Shown here: piece by piece, positions 1 to 9,399 of the stretch | How positions within the stretch are numbered: the stretch's first letter is position 1 | Layout of the letters: each line of letters starts with the position of its first letter | Made by a program: the position numbers and the translations under genes | Notes under the pieces: model-generated | Told to the model about the DNA's origin: nothing | Database searches by the model: none | What the model saw: only the letters and a program-made list of their open reading frames with translations | NCBI GenBank assembly: GCA_903772945.1 | Contig: CAICTM010000793.1 | Coordinates: 1-48,501 of the forward strand | Direction of reading: 5' to 3' | Length of the DNA stretch: 48,501 nt | From: Seminavis robusta | Taxonomy: Eukaryota; Bacillariophyta; Bacillariophyceae; Naviculales; Naviculaceae

Positions 1-418
1 TGTGGGTTTTTTGTTGTGTTGTGTTTGGTTGTGGGTGATGGCGTTTTGGATAATGACATCTTCTGTAGAAACAGTACCAGGGTATCGCGTGGATGACTGG
101 AATTCTCTGAATTGGCAATCATGCATTATTCGCGCGTTGTTTGGAGGGTTCTTTGTGGGGATGTACACTTTTGGAATATATGCTCTGTATATACTTCACT
201 TCCAACGCACAATAGTGCTTGTCTTGGATGCTTGACACAGAGATGATAGTAGTTTTGCTTTTGTTGGTTTGGTTAGTAATCTGTATTTGTGTTAGTGTAC
301 AGATCCAGTGGCGGGGCTCCACTTTGGTTTCGTCCCGCTTGGAAAAGTGGTACCGCACACAGAGGTCATGTGACATGATTGTTTGGAATGCATTCTTGGT
401 GGATTGTGTCCTTGGTTC

Positions 419-536
419 GACCAGTCTCTAAAAATGGAACGACTCAGGCTGTCCTGCAACACCAATCAACACGACTGACCAGTCTCTCAAAAAATGGAAC
501 GACTCAGGTTGTCCTGCTAAACCAATCAACACGACT
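419..536. repeat. Tandem duplication of a ~58-bp unit
   Basis: Two adjacent units begin GACCAGTCTCT and end CAATCAACACGACT (419-476 and 477-536). They differ by a few substitutions and two extra A's. The second segmental copy near 5258-5315 has one unit, so this expansion is specific to copy 1. Confidence 0.9.
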
Positions 537-1180
537 TTGGATCATCTGAGGGTTGGTTGTGCTCCTATTACCATTACAATCTTTCTAACATCAACAAACT
601 GTTGCGCCCGAGTGGTGCCCAACCCACCAATGCCGTAATCATCGAATCTTTGCCACCTACAATCAATCTTGGTTCACCACATCTTGAGGTTGCCTGTGAT
701 GCGAACAGCATTCACGGGCAACTCTCTGTTTGACAACACTGAGTGGCCCGCCCTAACCAAGAGCTCTAGCTGCGCATGCCCAATCTAATCCGCACTAGTA
801 CCGTAGACGCTAGCCACAGCTTTGGCTACCGTATGGAGAATACCCCTTTTCAGAATTATGCATGCATGCATCACAACAACAAAGCTATTTTGTACAGTTT
901 GCTGTGCAAGCAAGCAACAGCACAGCCACCAAAAGATATTACTATTGCTTTTCTGAGCCATCATTGCTTGAGTTGACTTTTCACTTTCACGATTTTCCAC
1001 ATCCACACACAAGTTTTTAGCCAAATGCCCGTTGCGACTTTGCTCCATCTTGGGTTGCTCCGTTTGCTGATGCTATGGGTGTTTCCATCACCAAACAACC
1101 ACTATTTCACAACACAGGACGAATCGAATCGTCCCGACACCAACAGCTCTATTCCTTTGCCACTTGGTTCCCTAGATGGA

Positions 1181-2466
1181 TTATTGCTGTGTTTCTTCTT
1201 CTTCTTGCCACTCCAAGAAATCGATCGACTCTGTGGAACCACGCAAAGCAATATTGCCCGATGATAATTCCCTCCTATAGTATTTCGGTCGAACAATGGT
1301 TCGTATGATGAAATCATCAATTCTTCTAAAATCGGACAAGTCGATATCCATTTGAACAGCTCTCTCGACGGCGTTGACCTGTGACAAGAGTGCACAAAAC
1401 ATGAATGTAGTGTCAGTTTTCCACTTTTGTACAAAGGCAATCAAGTGACTGACTGTACTGCCGTACTACTCACTTCTTTAGTATACTCCCAATAATCCAC
1501 TTTATTGTAGGACACGGAAAGTCCAACACAAAAGGACAATCGTCCGGCATCCAATCCATTAGGTGTGAAAAAGGGTGCATAGGTGATTTGTCCCTTGTTG
1601 AGTGTGAAATGCACTTCAAAATCGCGACTGCCACGTCCTTCATTGTAGAGTTTGGCGCCGCCATCTCCCACGGGATTATTGAGGAAAATAAAGAGCCATT
1701 GATTGTCCCGGGTAATATCCTTATCGGAACGACGACAATCGAGTCCGTCATATAAAATGAATTTGACGGAATCGTCCATAATATAGTCGGACAATTGATA
1801 TTGGAGGGACACTTCATCGGAATCCCACTCATGATTAACCGAGCGAATGCCGTAGCGGGATTCTTTTCCGACATCCGGGGGTCGACTGCGATCATCCTCC
1901 ATAATACTACCCGTTGTTTCTGTGAATATAGTTTGAACGTCTTCTTTCAAGTGGAACCAATAAATCAAAAAGAACTGGATACACATCAAAATGATGCAAC
2001 AAATCATTCCAGCACAAATGAGAGAACACAAAGTATTGAGATTCTTTTTTGAATAGTCTTCATCGTTGACGGGTTCATCATGCCACGAAGTGACACTCGC
2101 ATTCCGTTGTTGCGAATCCATAGTGGTATCACGTTGACTTTGTCGTATGGAGCGTTTAGGATCTTCAATGGCGTGTGCTGCCTTGGCCGCTTCAATGTGG
2201 GCTTGACAGGATGTGCGCAAATCTTCGAGCATTTGTCGATTCTTTACGGTAAAGACGGCCGTCTTGCCCGACACTAGTAAGAGTTTGATCATGTGTTGTT
2301 TGCTCGATGCCGGAGACAATTGTCGCTTTTCCACACGGGCCCAACTGCATTTCACCGATGTCTTGCTGGGAGCATCGGCTTGGTAGTGAAACACCTTGTC
2401 ATTCAGTGTTAGTGTTCCATTTTCTTGTTTGTATGCCACATTTGCGTACGTTGCCATGTTGACCAT
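1181..2466 (-). CDS. Membrane protein with TFIIH p62-like PH domain (gene A), two exons
   Basis: Predicted 396 aa. Exon 1 is 2466-1474 and exon 2 is 1378-1181. The 95-bp intron starts GTGAGT, ends CACAG and is phase 0. Residues about 10-95 resemble the N-terminal pleckstrin-like domain of TFIIH subunit p62/Tfb1: GTLTL strand, KRQLSP segment, then hydrophobic strands. A Q/S-rich linker follows, then one transmembrane helix at about 146-172, then a conserved C-terminal domain that I do not recognise. Exon 2 ends WQEEEETQQ. The ATG at 2466 has A at -3; a second ATG three codons later is equally good. The p62 domain normally acts in the nucleus, so its fusion to a membrane anchor is unusual. Gene B is a close paralogue. 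Function is unknown; phospholipid or protein binding on the cytosolic face is a guess. Confidence 0.75.
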
Positions 2467-2842
2467 CCTTGCAATGAATCAATTCAATCAATTCGATGCA
2501 GTGGGAGTAATAGTGAAGATGAATGAGGCGTAGATAATCTACCTACTCTAAACCTGATGAGGCAACACAAACGGGATGGATCTTGTGGATGCAGTTGCTT
2601 CTTCTGTGTATTCGTACTAGCTAGCTGGCTGGCTACGAGTATCGCGTACGCTAGCTCTAGCCAAGAGATATGAGTTCTGAGCTTCCGAAATATGGTACTG
2701 GTACTACAAGTAGTACGAATCTTGGCTTGGTGAGTACTTGAGTGACAGGGGGTAGAGAGCACTACATACAGCCTGTGCATATGAACAGGATTTTTAGAGA
2801 GCCAGCCTGCAGTCAAATTTTGGCCTGACAGGCGACGCGATT

Positions 2843-2995
2843 CCTGTGCAATTGAACAGGCGACGTGATTCCTGTGCAATTGTACAGGACGGACGTGATT
2901 CCTGTGCAATTGTACAGGATTGACGCGATTCCTGTGCAATTGTACAGGATCCGACCTCCTGTTCAATTGCACAAGCACCTGTGCAATTGAGCTTA
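2843..2995. repeat. Left subterminal array of 18-bp palindromes
   Basis: Units lie at 2843-2860, 2871-2888, 2901-2918 and 2931-2948, with degenerate ones at 2958-2975 and 2978-2995. Start-to-start spacing is 28, 30, 30, 27 and 20 bp. The form is CCTGTGCAATTG(A/T)ACAGG. The terminal repeat itself contains another unit at 2772-2789 with the core CATATG. Confidence 0.95.
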
Positions 2996-3289
2996 AGCAT
3001 AAGAACAAGAACAACTGATCCTTTCACTACTACTACCACCACTACTACCACTATCATATCTGGCTCTTGCATTCATTTGTGGCTTGTGGCTTTGGGTTTG
3101 TCACTGAGAGATTTGGACTTCATTTCTCCTGATTTCTTTTTCATTATCTGAGAAGAGGAAAACACAGGAAGTTGCAACCATCTATTCTTTGCAGAGGACA
3201 TGCTTGACTGTAATGCTGAACGTAATGGCAACGTAATGGCAGATCTATGTGTGACTGTAAAAGCCTACCCAGAAAAAAACGTCACAATT

Positions 3290-3466
3290 CCTGTGCATTT
3301 GAACAGGATGTCGAGCTCCTGGTATGTACAGCCTCCTGTACATATGAACAGGCAGGCCGTCCATTTCCTGTGCAATTGAACAGGCGTCGCTATCCTGTTC
3401 GATTGCACAGGCCGTCCATTTCCTGTGCAATTGAACAGGCGTCGCTATCCTGTTCGATTGCACAGG
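3290..3466. repeat. Right subterminal array of 18-bp palindromes
   Basis: Units lie at 3290-3307, 3335-3352, 3367-3384, 3394-3411, 3422-3439 and 3449-3466. The last four form a 55-bp direct tandem duplication (about 3357-3411 and 3412-3466), each half holding one CAATTG and one CGATTG unit in opposite polarity. The right terminus adds one more unit at 3535-3552. Confidence 0.95.
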
Positions 3467-3583
3467 AAATTGGACGTTTTTGAATTCAGGCCAAAAAAAA
3501 TGGCTGGCCTTGCTCTCAATCTGCAGGCATCCTCCCTGTTCATATGCACAGGCTGTATGTAGTGCTCTCTACCCCCTGTCAGT

Positions 3584-5230
3584 GGTGCCAGGGCCGGTAC
3601 AACTACACGTAGCTACCGTACCGGTACTGGTAGACTAGACTACTAAAAGTTCAACAGGCTGGATTGAGTGACAGTCGAGTGGAGTGGAGTGGAGTCGAGT
3701 CGAGTCGAGTCCTTGACATAACGCATGCCCGCACAAGCTACTATTTAATAGCTAGTACCGGTACCAGTAGTCTAGCTAGAGACGTGTAAGACATCGGGCA
3801 CTAAAAGATCACATGCTGTACGGTACGTAGTACCGGTACAGTACCGGTGCTACGAGAGTGACAGTCCCCACATTACCATACCCTTAACCCTAGCTTACTA
3901 AATGGATTCAAATGACTTCGGCCACCACCCTCACTCTATCAAGATGATGCTATCTCCCTTTCTTTACAGCGGCTACTCCTCTTTCATGGCTACTACAAAT
4001 CCACCATGACAGGCTCCTCTTGTTTGGATAGGCTGGAATCAGCGGCAGCGAGTTTCATCTGTTTGTTCGTTCGACGGATCGATTCGGTCGATGCCTGAAT
4101 CGCTGGCTGAATCCACGGAGCGAGGGACCATGACGCGAAGCAAACGACGCGAAGACTTCCGCTTTCTGTTAATGAAGCCTCTGCTAGTGCTACTAAAAAT
4201 CAACAATCGGCCACTACTCTACCACTGCGTTGACTTTTCCATTGACTACAAAAATGAAATCTTCTCCATTTATGTGGCCATCAAGTCAACAATTCTCCTT
4301 TGAATCTTGGGGATGGGTGCTCCAGTCTTCATGCAAAGCCACCCACTCTACAATGCATATTGAGTGCTGAGATTGGTACTGGAGAACCTTTCCCACGGAG
4401 AAATTCATGGCAGATTGACAACAAAATGGAATCCAATCCTGATTTTCCCATGACTCCATAGGAAACCTTGCAGCTGGGCCCAAGATTTCAACATTGTTCG
4501 AGCTGCTGGCTTTTGAGCTCGTTTGCCAGTGGCTCAATATTGCAGCCAATATCCTAGTCTGAAAAGGAACACTGCTGGTTTTCAAACTGGCTACTCGAGT
4601 GCTGGAGATTACTCCAGAGCAGCTCCCAGTAGTAGGGAAACTTACTTGCATCAAGAGCTCACCAAGGAGGCCGTACTACGGTATTCAATCGCGAGGAATC
4701 CAGCCCTCGGGGAGTTTCTTGAAGGAGTGGGCGAATGGACAAAAGCCTGGACGTTCAGGACCGGCGACAGTGGTCAACGAAAGAAACTGGCTAGCGCTAG
4801 CTAGGAGTGGAGTCTGCGTTGGCGATTGCATTGTCAGAGCAAAGCAAAATATCTCGTAAGAAAACATGACCAAGAAGTGGCAATTGCAGAAACCCCCCAG
4901 GGTGCTGCCTTCACTGACGATGCTGAATTCGTATTCCTTATTTAAGCTCCTAGCTATCCATGTACTTTGCGTGATATCGGTACAGGGAGTAGCGGCGCAC
5001 CAACAATGGCTGAAATACAGTGTGCAAGCCCTCTAGCTAGTTGCCAATGACGTATTGTACCGGTACATGATAGCGGTATGCGTAGTACACACCTCGAAAC
5101 CCTTGCCTCTGCAAGTGGCGGTGCTATATGTTGATGATTTGAAATCAGATTTGCAGTCACTGTTTATTTTATTGCTGGTGATGCCATACCAGTATCACTC
5201 GCAGAGGTCATGTAACATTCATTGGACTGC
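3584..5230. other. Non-coding spacer between the duplicated copies
   Basis: I see no gene here. It contains a GAGTG/GAGTC microsatellite (about 3672-3712) and several GTACCGGTAC palindromes (3630-3860). ORFs on both strands at 4286-4860 overlap one another and show no recognisable domain, splice pattern or codon signal strong enough to call. Confidence 0.6.
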
Positions 5231-5234
5231 ATTG

Positions 5235-7385
5235 TTGTTGGAGTGTGTCCTTGGTTCGGCCAGCGGTCTCTAAATGGTCTGGCTCAGGTTGTCCTGCTAA
5301 ACCAATCAACACGACTTTGGATCATCTGAGGGTTGGTTGTGCTCCTATTACCATTACAATCTTTCAAAGATCAACAAACTGTTGCGCCCGGGTGGCGCCC
5401 AACCCACCAATGCCGTGCGACATCTACAATCAAATAAATAGGCTCTTGGTTCACCACATCTTGAAGTTGCATGTGATGCCAACAACATTCAGGGGCAGCT
5501 CTCTGTTCGACAGCACTGAGTGGACCGCCCTAACCAAGAGCTCTAGCTGCGCATGTCCAATCTAATCCGCACTAGTACCGTAGACGCTAGCCACAGCTTT
5601 GGCTACCGTATGGAGAATACCACTTTCCAGAGATATGCATGCATGCATGCATCACAACAACAACAACGAAGCTAATTTTGTACCGCTTGCTGTGCAAGCG
5701 AGCAACCGCACAGCCAGCAAAAGATATTACTATTGCTTTTCTGAGCCATCATTGCTTGAGTCGACCTTTCACGTTTCACGATTTTCCACATCCACACACA
5801 AGTTTTTAGCCAAATGCCCGTTGCGACTTTGCTCCGTCTTGGGTCACTCCGTTTGCTGATGCTATGGGTGTTTCCATCACCAAACAACCACTATTTCACG
5901 ACACAGGACGAATCGAATCGAATCGTCCCAACACCAACAGCTCTATTCCTTTGCCACTTGGTTCCCTAGATGGATTATTGCTGTGTTTCTTCTTCTTCTT
6001 GCCACTCCAAGAAATCGATCGGCTCTGTGGAACCACGCAAAGCAATACTGCCCGATGATAATTCCCTCCTATAGTATTTCGGTCGAACAATGGTTCGTAT
6101 GATGAAATCATCAATTCTTCTAAAATCGGACAAGTCGATATCCATTTGAACAGCTCTCTCGACGAAGTTGACCTGTGACAAGAGTGCACAAAACATGAAT
6201 GTAGTGTCAGTTTTCCACTTTTGTACAAAGGCAATCCAGTGACTGACTGTACCAGGACACCTGCCGTACTACTCACTTCTTCAGTATACTCCCAATAATC
6301 CACTTTATTGTAGGACACGGAAAGTCCAACACAAAAGGACAATCGTCCGGCATCCAATCCATTGGGTGTGAAAAAGGGTGCATCGGTGATTTGTCCCTTG
6401 TTGAGTGTAAAATGCACTTCAAAATCGCGAGTGCCGCGTCCTTCATTGTAGAGTTTGGCGCCGCCATCTCCCACGGGATTATTGAGGAAAATAAAGAGCC
6501 ATTGATTGTCCCGGGTAATATCCTTATCGGAAAGACGACAATCGAGTCCGTCATATAAAATGAATTTGACGGAATCGTCCATAATATAGTCGGACAATTC
6601 ATATTGGAGGGACACTTCATCGGAATCCCACTCATGATGAACGGCACGAATGCCATAACGGGATTCTTCTCCGACATCCGGAGGTCGACTGCGATCTTTG
6701 TCTTTAATACCGGTTTCTTTGAGTACATTTTGAACCGCATCGGTATCTTTCAAGACAAACCAATAGATCAAAAAGCACGTGACGGCCAGCAAGAGACAAA
6801 TGATACAAATCAAAATGAGGCAAAACGTCGTTCCAGCACAGCAGCCGGCACAAAAACGATCGCGATCGCGATCATCGTCTCGCTTGTCGTTCTTGTTATT
6901 GACGGGTTCATCACGCCACGACGTGACACTGGAATGTCGTTGCGAGTCCATGGCCGCTTCAGTATCGCGTTGACTTTGTCGAATCGACTTTTTGGGATCT
7001 TCAATAGCTTTGGCGGCTTTGGCCGCTTCCATATGAGCTTGACAGGATGTGCGCAAATCTTCGAGCATTTGTCGATTCTTGACGGTAAAGACGGCCGTTT
7101 TGCCCGATACCAACAACATTTTGATCATGTGTTGTTTGCTGGAAGCGGGAGACAATTGTCGCTTTTCCACTCGGGCCCAACTGCATTTCACCGATGTCTT
7201 GCTGGGAGCGTCGGCTTGGTAATGGAATACCTTGTCATTCAGTGTGAGAGTCCCATTCTCTTGTTTGTACGTGACATTCGCGTACGTCTCTGTGTCGGCC
7301 ATCTTTTTGTTGACAACTTGCTGGAATGGATTCAATGCGTGGGAGTAGTACTAGCTAGCCACCAAAGATGGATGAGGCAACGCAG
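5235..7385. repeat. Segmental duplication, copy 2
   Basis: Direct repeat of about 400-2575, carrying gene B and the same 3' flank. The 5' flanks of the two genes also match in patches (GTGGGAGTA, GATGAGGCAAC). Some coding stretches are nearly identical while the transmembrane region is strongly diverged. Confidence 0.85.
5975..7302 (-). CDS. Membrane protein with TFIIH p62-like PH domain (gene B), two exons
   Basis: Predicted 407 aa. Exon 1 is 7302-6277 and exon 2 is 6172-5975. The 104-bp phase-0 intron has GTGAGT and CACAG ends. The start is the ATG at 7302 in the strong context AAGATGG; the reading frame upstream has no better ATG. The order matches gene A: p62-like PH domain (about 10-95), S/Q-rich linker, a D/R-rich stretch (about 138-149), one transmembrane helix with several cysteines (about 157-184), then the conserved domain ending WQEEEETQQ. 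Unlike gene A, the intron has no in-frame stop, so retention would extend the frame to 5896 with a different C-terminus. Role unknown. It sits 1.5 kb from the divergently oriented gene C. Confidence 0.78.
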
Positions 7386-8811
7386 AAGAGATGGACGTTG
7401 AGGAAATAAATGTAGAGGAAGGAACTATAGCTGAAGAGAAGTGGATATGCTCACGGGTCTGTTCAGATCGAATGAATTCTGACACTGGTGCAATGAGCAA
7501 CAACGAGCAAAGCTTCCCTTTGAAATGGTGTCTTGGCTTGGTGAGTACGGTACCCTACTACTGTACAGTAGCTTTTAAAAAGTCAAGGCGAAGGTGAACC
7601 AGGCCCTTGCAACTTGCAAAAGATTTTGTTGGCGCTTGGAACTTTGAAGAAGGATGAGGCAAAATGGCGGAATTATTGCGGTACTGGCAATTTTCTGACA
7701 CCAAGGACTAGTAAAGATTTATCAACTTACGCCCTAGAGGTATCAAACTTTAAGCAAAATACTTAAGAAAGACATACATATGACTGAGTGATTGACACAT
7801 ACGACCAAGTACAGTAGGGTTGAGGAATTTTGTCCAGGGCCGCCCTTTCGATCCACCACGATCCGTGAAGCCAGATCTAGCTACAAGCTAGTAGATTTTG
7901 CTATTAATACCCACATTCCAAGAATTGTGCAACACTCTGAAGCCAAAGGAAGAATCCAGGGAAGAGAGCCGAGGTACGGAACCAAGGAACCACTCCAAGA
8001 CTGGTGGATCCAAGGGGTGCTGGGCTTGTTTTTGTGAACCACAATGAGAGGACGATTAGGTGTATCCTGCCTGTGCGTCGCTGTTGCATGATCTGCCGCG
8101 CAAACAGGCCACTCTAGTGCATAGCAATTAGTAGGTGACATCATTGAAGGGCATGGGATGGGGGGCGGGGAGAAAAAGAGGAAGCGGAGGTGCGGATCAT
8201 GCGCCCAGAACAGCTTCTTGATCCAAGCATACGGAAGAGTTTGGGCCTTTACCTCGTAGCTAGTAGTCTACCATTTGACTACGGTACCCATCCTATGATA
8301 CCGCTAGGGTTGATCAGAACATCCGAGGATTTTTGCTTGGTACGCGGTAATGGCTAGCCGCTGTGAATCTATAATCGCATCGAACATACGCAAGAGCTAT
8401 CTGCCACGCGGCTCGAGCTCCAGCTACTACATGTACCTAGACTACTCGAGGCTAAGGCACTTCGTGCTTGGTGCAGCATTTGCATCATGTAGTCTAGCAA
8501 GATTTTGCTTACCAGGTCGCCGTGACGGTATTAATGACGTCAAACAAAGCGCGACCTCAGTCACGCTTTTGTTAATTAGCGAAGCCTAACCGTCTTGACT
8601 GGATCTTGCCAGGATACCTGCTTCCTCTTGATGCCGCCGCCAAATCATGCAATTCAGAACAAGCAAGCAAGGATGCATTCATTATTCCCACTGCCATCTT
8701 GCTTCATTCCATCCATTATCCAGGCAAAGCAAGACATCATTTAGTCAGTTGCTGATCCAGTCCATCTACCCACAACAGCTCTCTCTTTCTTTTGAAGATC
8801 AGACAGATACA
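7386..8811. other. Intergenic region between genes B and C
   Basis: No gene supported. Short ORFs on both strands (for example 7792-8144) overlap and lack recognisable domains. The region should hold the promoters of the divergent genes B and C. No motif stands out beyond a GTAC-containing stretch near 7548-7570. Confidence 0.5.
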
Positions 8812-9399
8812 ATGGTAGCCCAAACGACGTACAAACCGGTGACCTATGTTACCAAAGGCGGTGGTACCTTGAAACTGTACGACAAAGAATTGACGTTTCA
8901 AATGAAGGATGCTTCTGCCGCCAATGGTATTAAAATTTTCACATTGCCGTGGAGTAAAATCAAGAAACGCCAAGTGTCCGATTCCGGCACTACTGGCAAA
9001 CCCAAAATTAAATTAATTCTCAAGAGCGGCACCGAAGCCATTTTTCAAATGGACGATCGCATTTCGCTCGAAGTGTTACGAGATGACATTGCCGAACGAT
9101 TGGCACGCTGGAAGGAAAAGTATCCCGATTCCGACGACGAAGCCGTCAATCAGACGCGAGGCGCCGGCACAACCCAACGACGACAATCCACGCCCTATCG
9201 CATGGCCAAACCCGTCGTGGAAACTACCCGGGCGAGTATGAGTCAACCCCGTGCCAGTCAACCCTACCGCATGGCCGCACCGCAAAAGCTGCCCGCCACG
9301 GCGCCACGACAATCGCAGCCGTACCGTATGAAAAAACAAAACGAGCCGGAACCACCACGACAAAGTCAACCCTACCGATTTGTGGCCGCCAAAAAATAA
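8812..9399 (+). CDS. p62-like PH-domain protein with SQPYRM repeats (gene C)
   Basis: 195 aa, single exon. The ATG at 8812 has an ideal context (ACAATGG); the frame is open further upstream but without a better start. Residues about 8-100 form the same p62-like PH domain as genes A and B: GGGTLKL strand, KKRQVS segment, IKLILKSG strand, then a helix with an RDDIAERL core. The tail (about 120-195) is basic and repetitive, with four copies of S(Q/T)PYR(M/F) separated by proline- and arginine-rich linkers. There is no transmembrane helix. The repeats could be protein-interaction or phosphorylation motifs, but this is speculative. It is the soluble member of the three-gene cluster. Confidence 0.82.
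   Translation: MVAQTTYKPVTYVTKGGGTLKLYDKELTFQMKDASAANGIKIFTLPWSKIKKRQVSDSGTTGKPKIKLILKSGTEAIFQMDDRISLEVLRDDIAERLARWKEKYPDSDDEAVNQTRGAGTTQRRQSTPYRMAKPVVETTRASMSQPRASQPYRMAAPQKLPATAPRQSQPYRMKKQNEPEPPRQSQPYRFVAAKK

Larger units (their letters stand above)
400..2575. repeat. Segmental duplication, copy 1
   Basis: This segment is repeated in direct orientation at about 5235-7385. It carries gene A plus about 0.8 kb of its 3' flank. Long stretches match closely, for example the block starting TTTGGATCATCTGAGG and the block around GCATGCATGCATCACAAC. The edges are approximate because similarity fades gradually. The flank left of gene A (1-1180) has no ORF I would call a gene; ORFs there lack conserved peptides. 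Confidence 0.85.
2744..3580. mobile_element. Non-autonomous foldback/MITE-like element with palindrome arrays
   Basis: The element spans 837 bp and is bounded by perfect 46-bp terminal inverted repeats, 2744-2789 and 3535-3580, starting GACAGGGGGTAGAGAGCACT. AGT lies directly outside both ends (2741-2743 and 3581-3583), consistent with a 3-bp target duplication. Just inside each terminus is an array of 18-bp palindrome-like units of the form CCTGTNCAATTGNACAGG. The core (about 3000-3285) has no coding ORF. With no transposase it must be mobilised in trans, if at all. A 3-bp target site is seen in some DNA-transposon superfamilies, but the ends match none that I recognise. Confidence 0.85.

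Noticed and set aside
2843..3466. CRISPR-like array
   Set aside because: Repeats are palindromic 18-mers with 2-28-bp gaps that are not unique spacers; the genome is eukaryotic and the array lies inside a mobile element with inverted ends.
2484..3483. ORFs with repeating peptides such as VQLHRN and CTIAQESR on both strands
   Set aside because: They are translations of the palindrome arrays in the foldback element; the repeats explain the open frames.
4286..4873. Overlapping ORFs of 80-120 codons on both strands
   Set aside because: No conserved motif and no splice structure; length is within chance for this composition.
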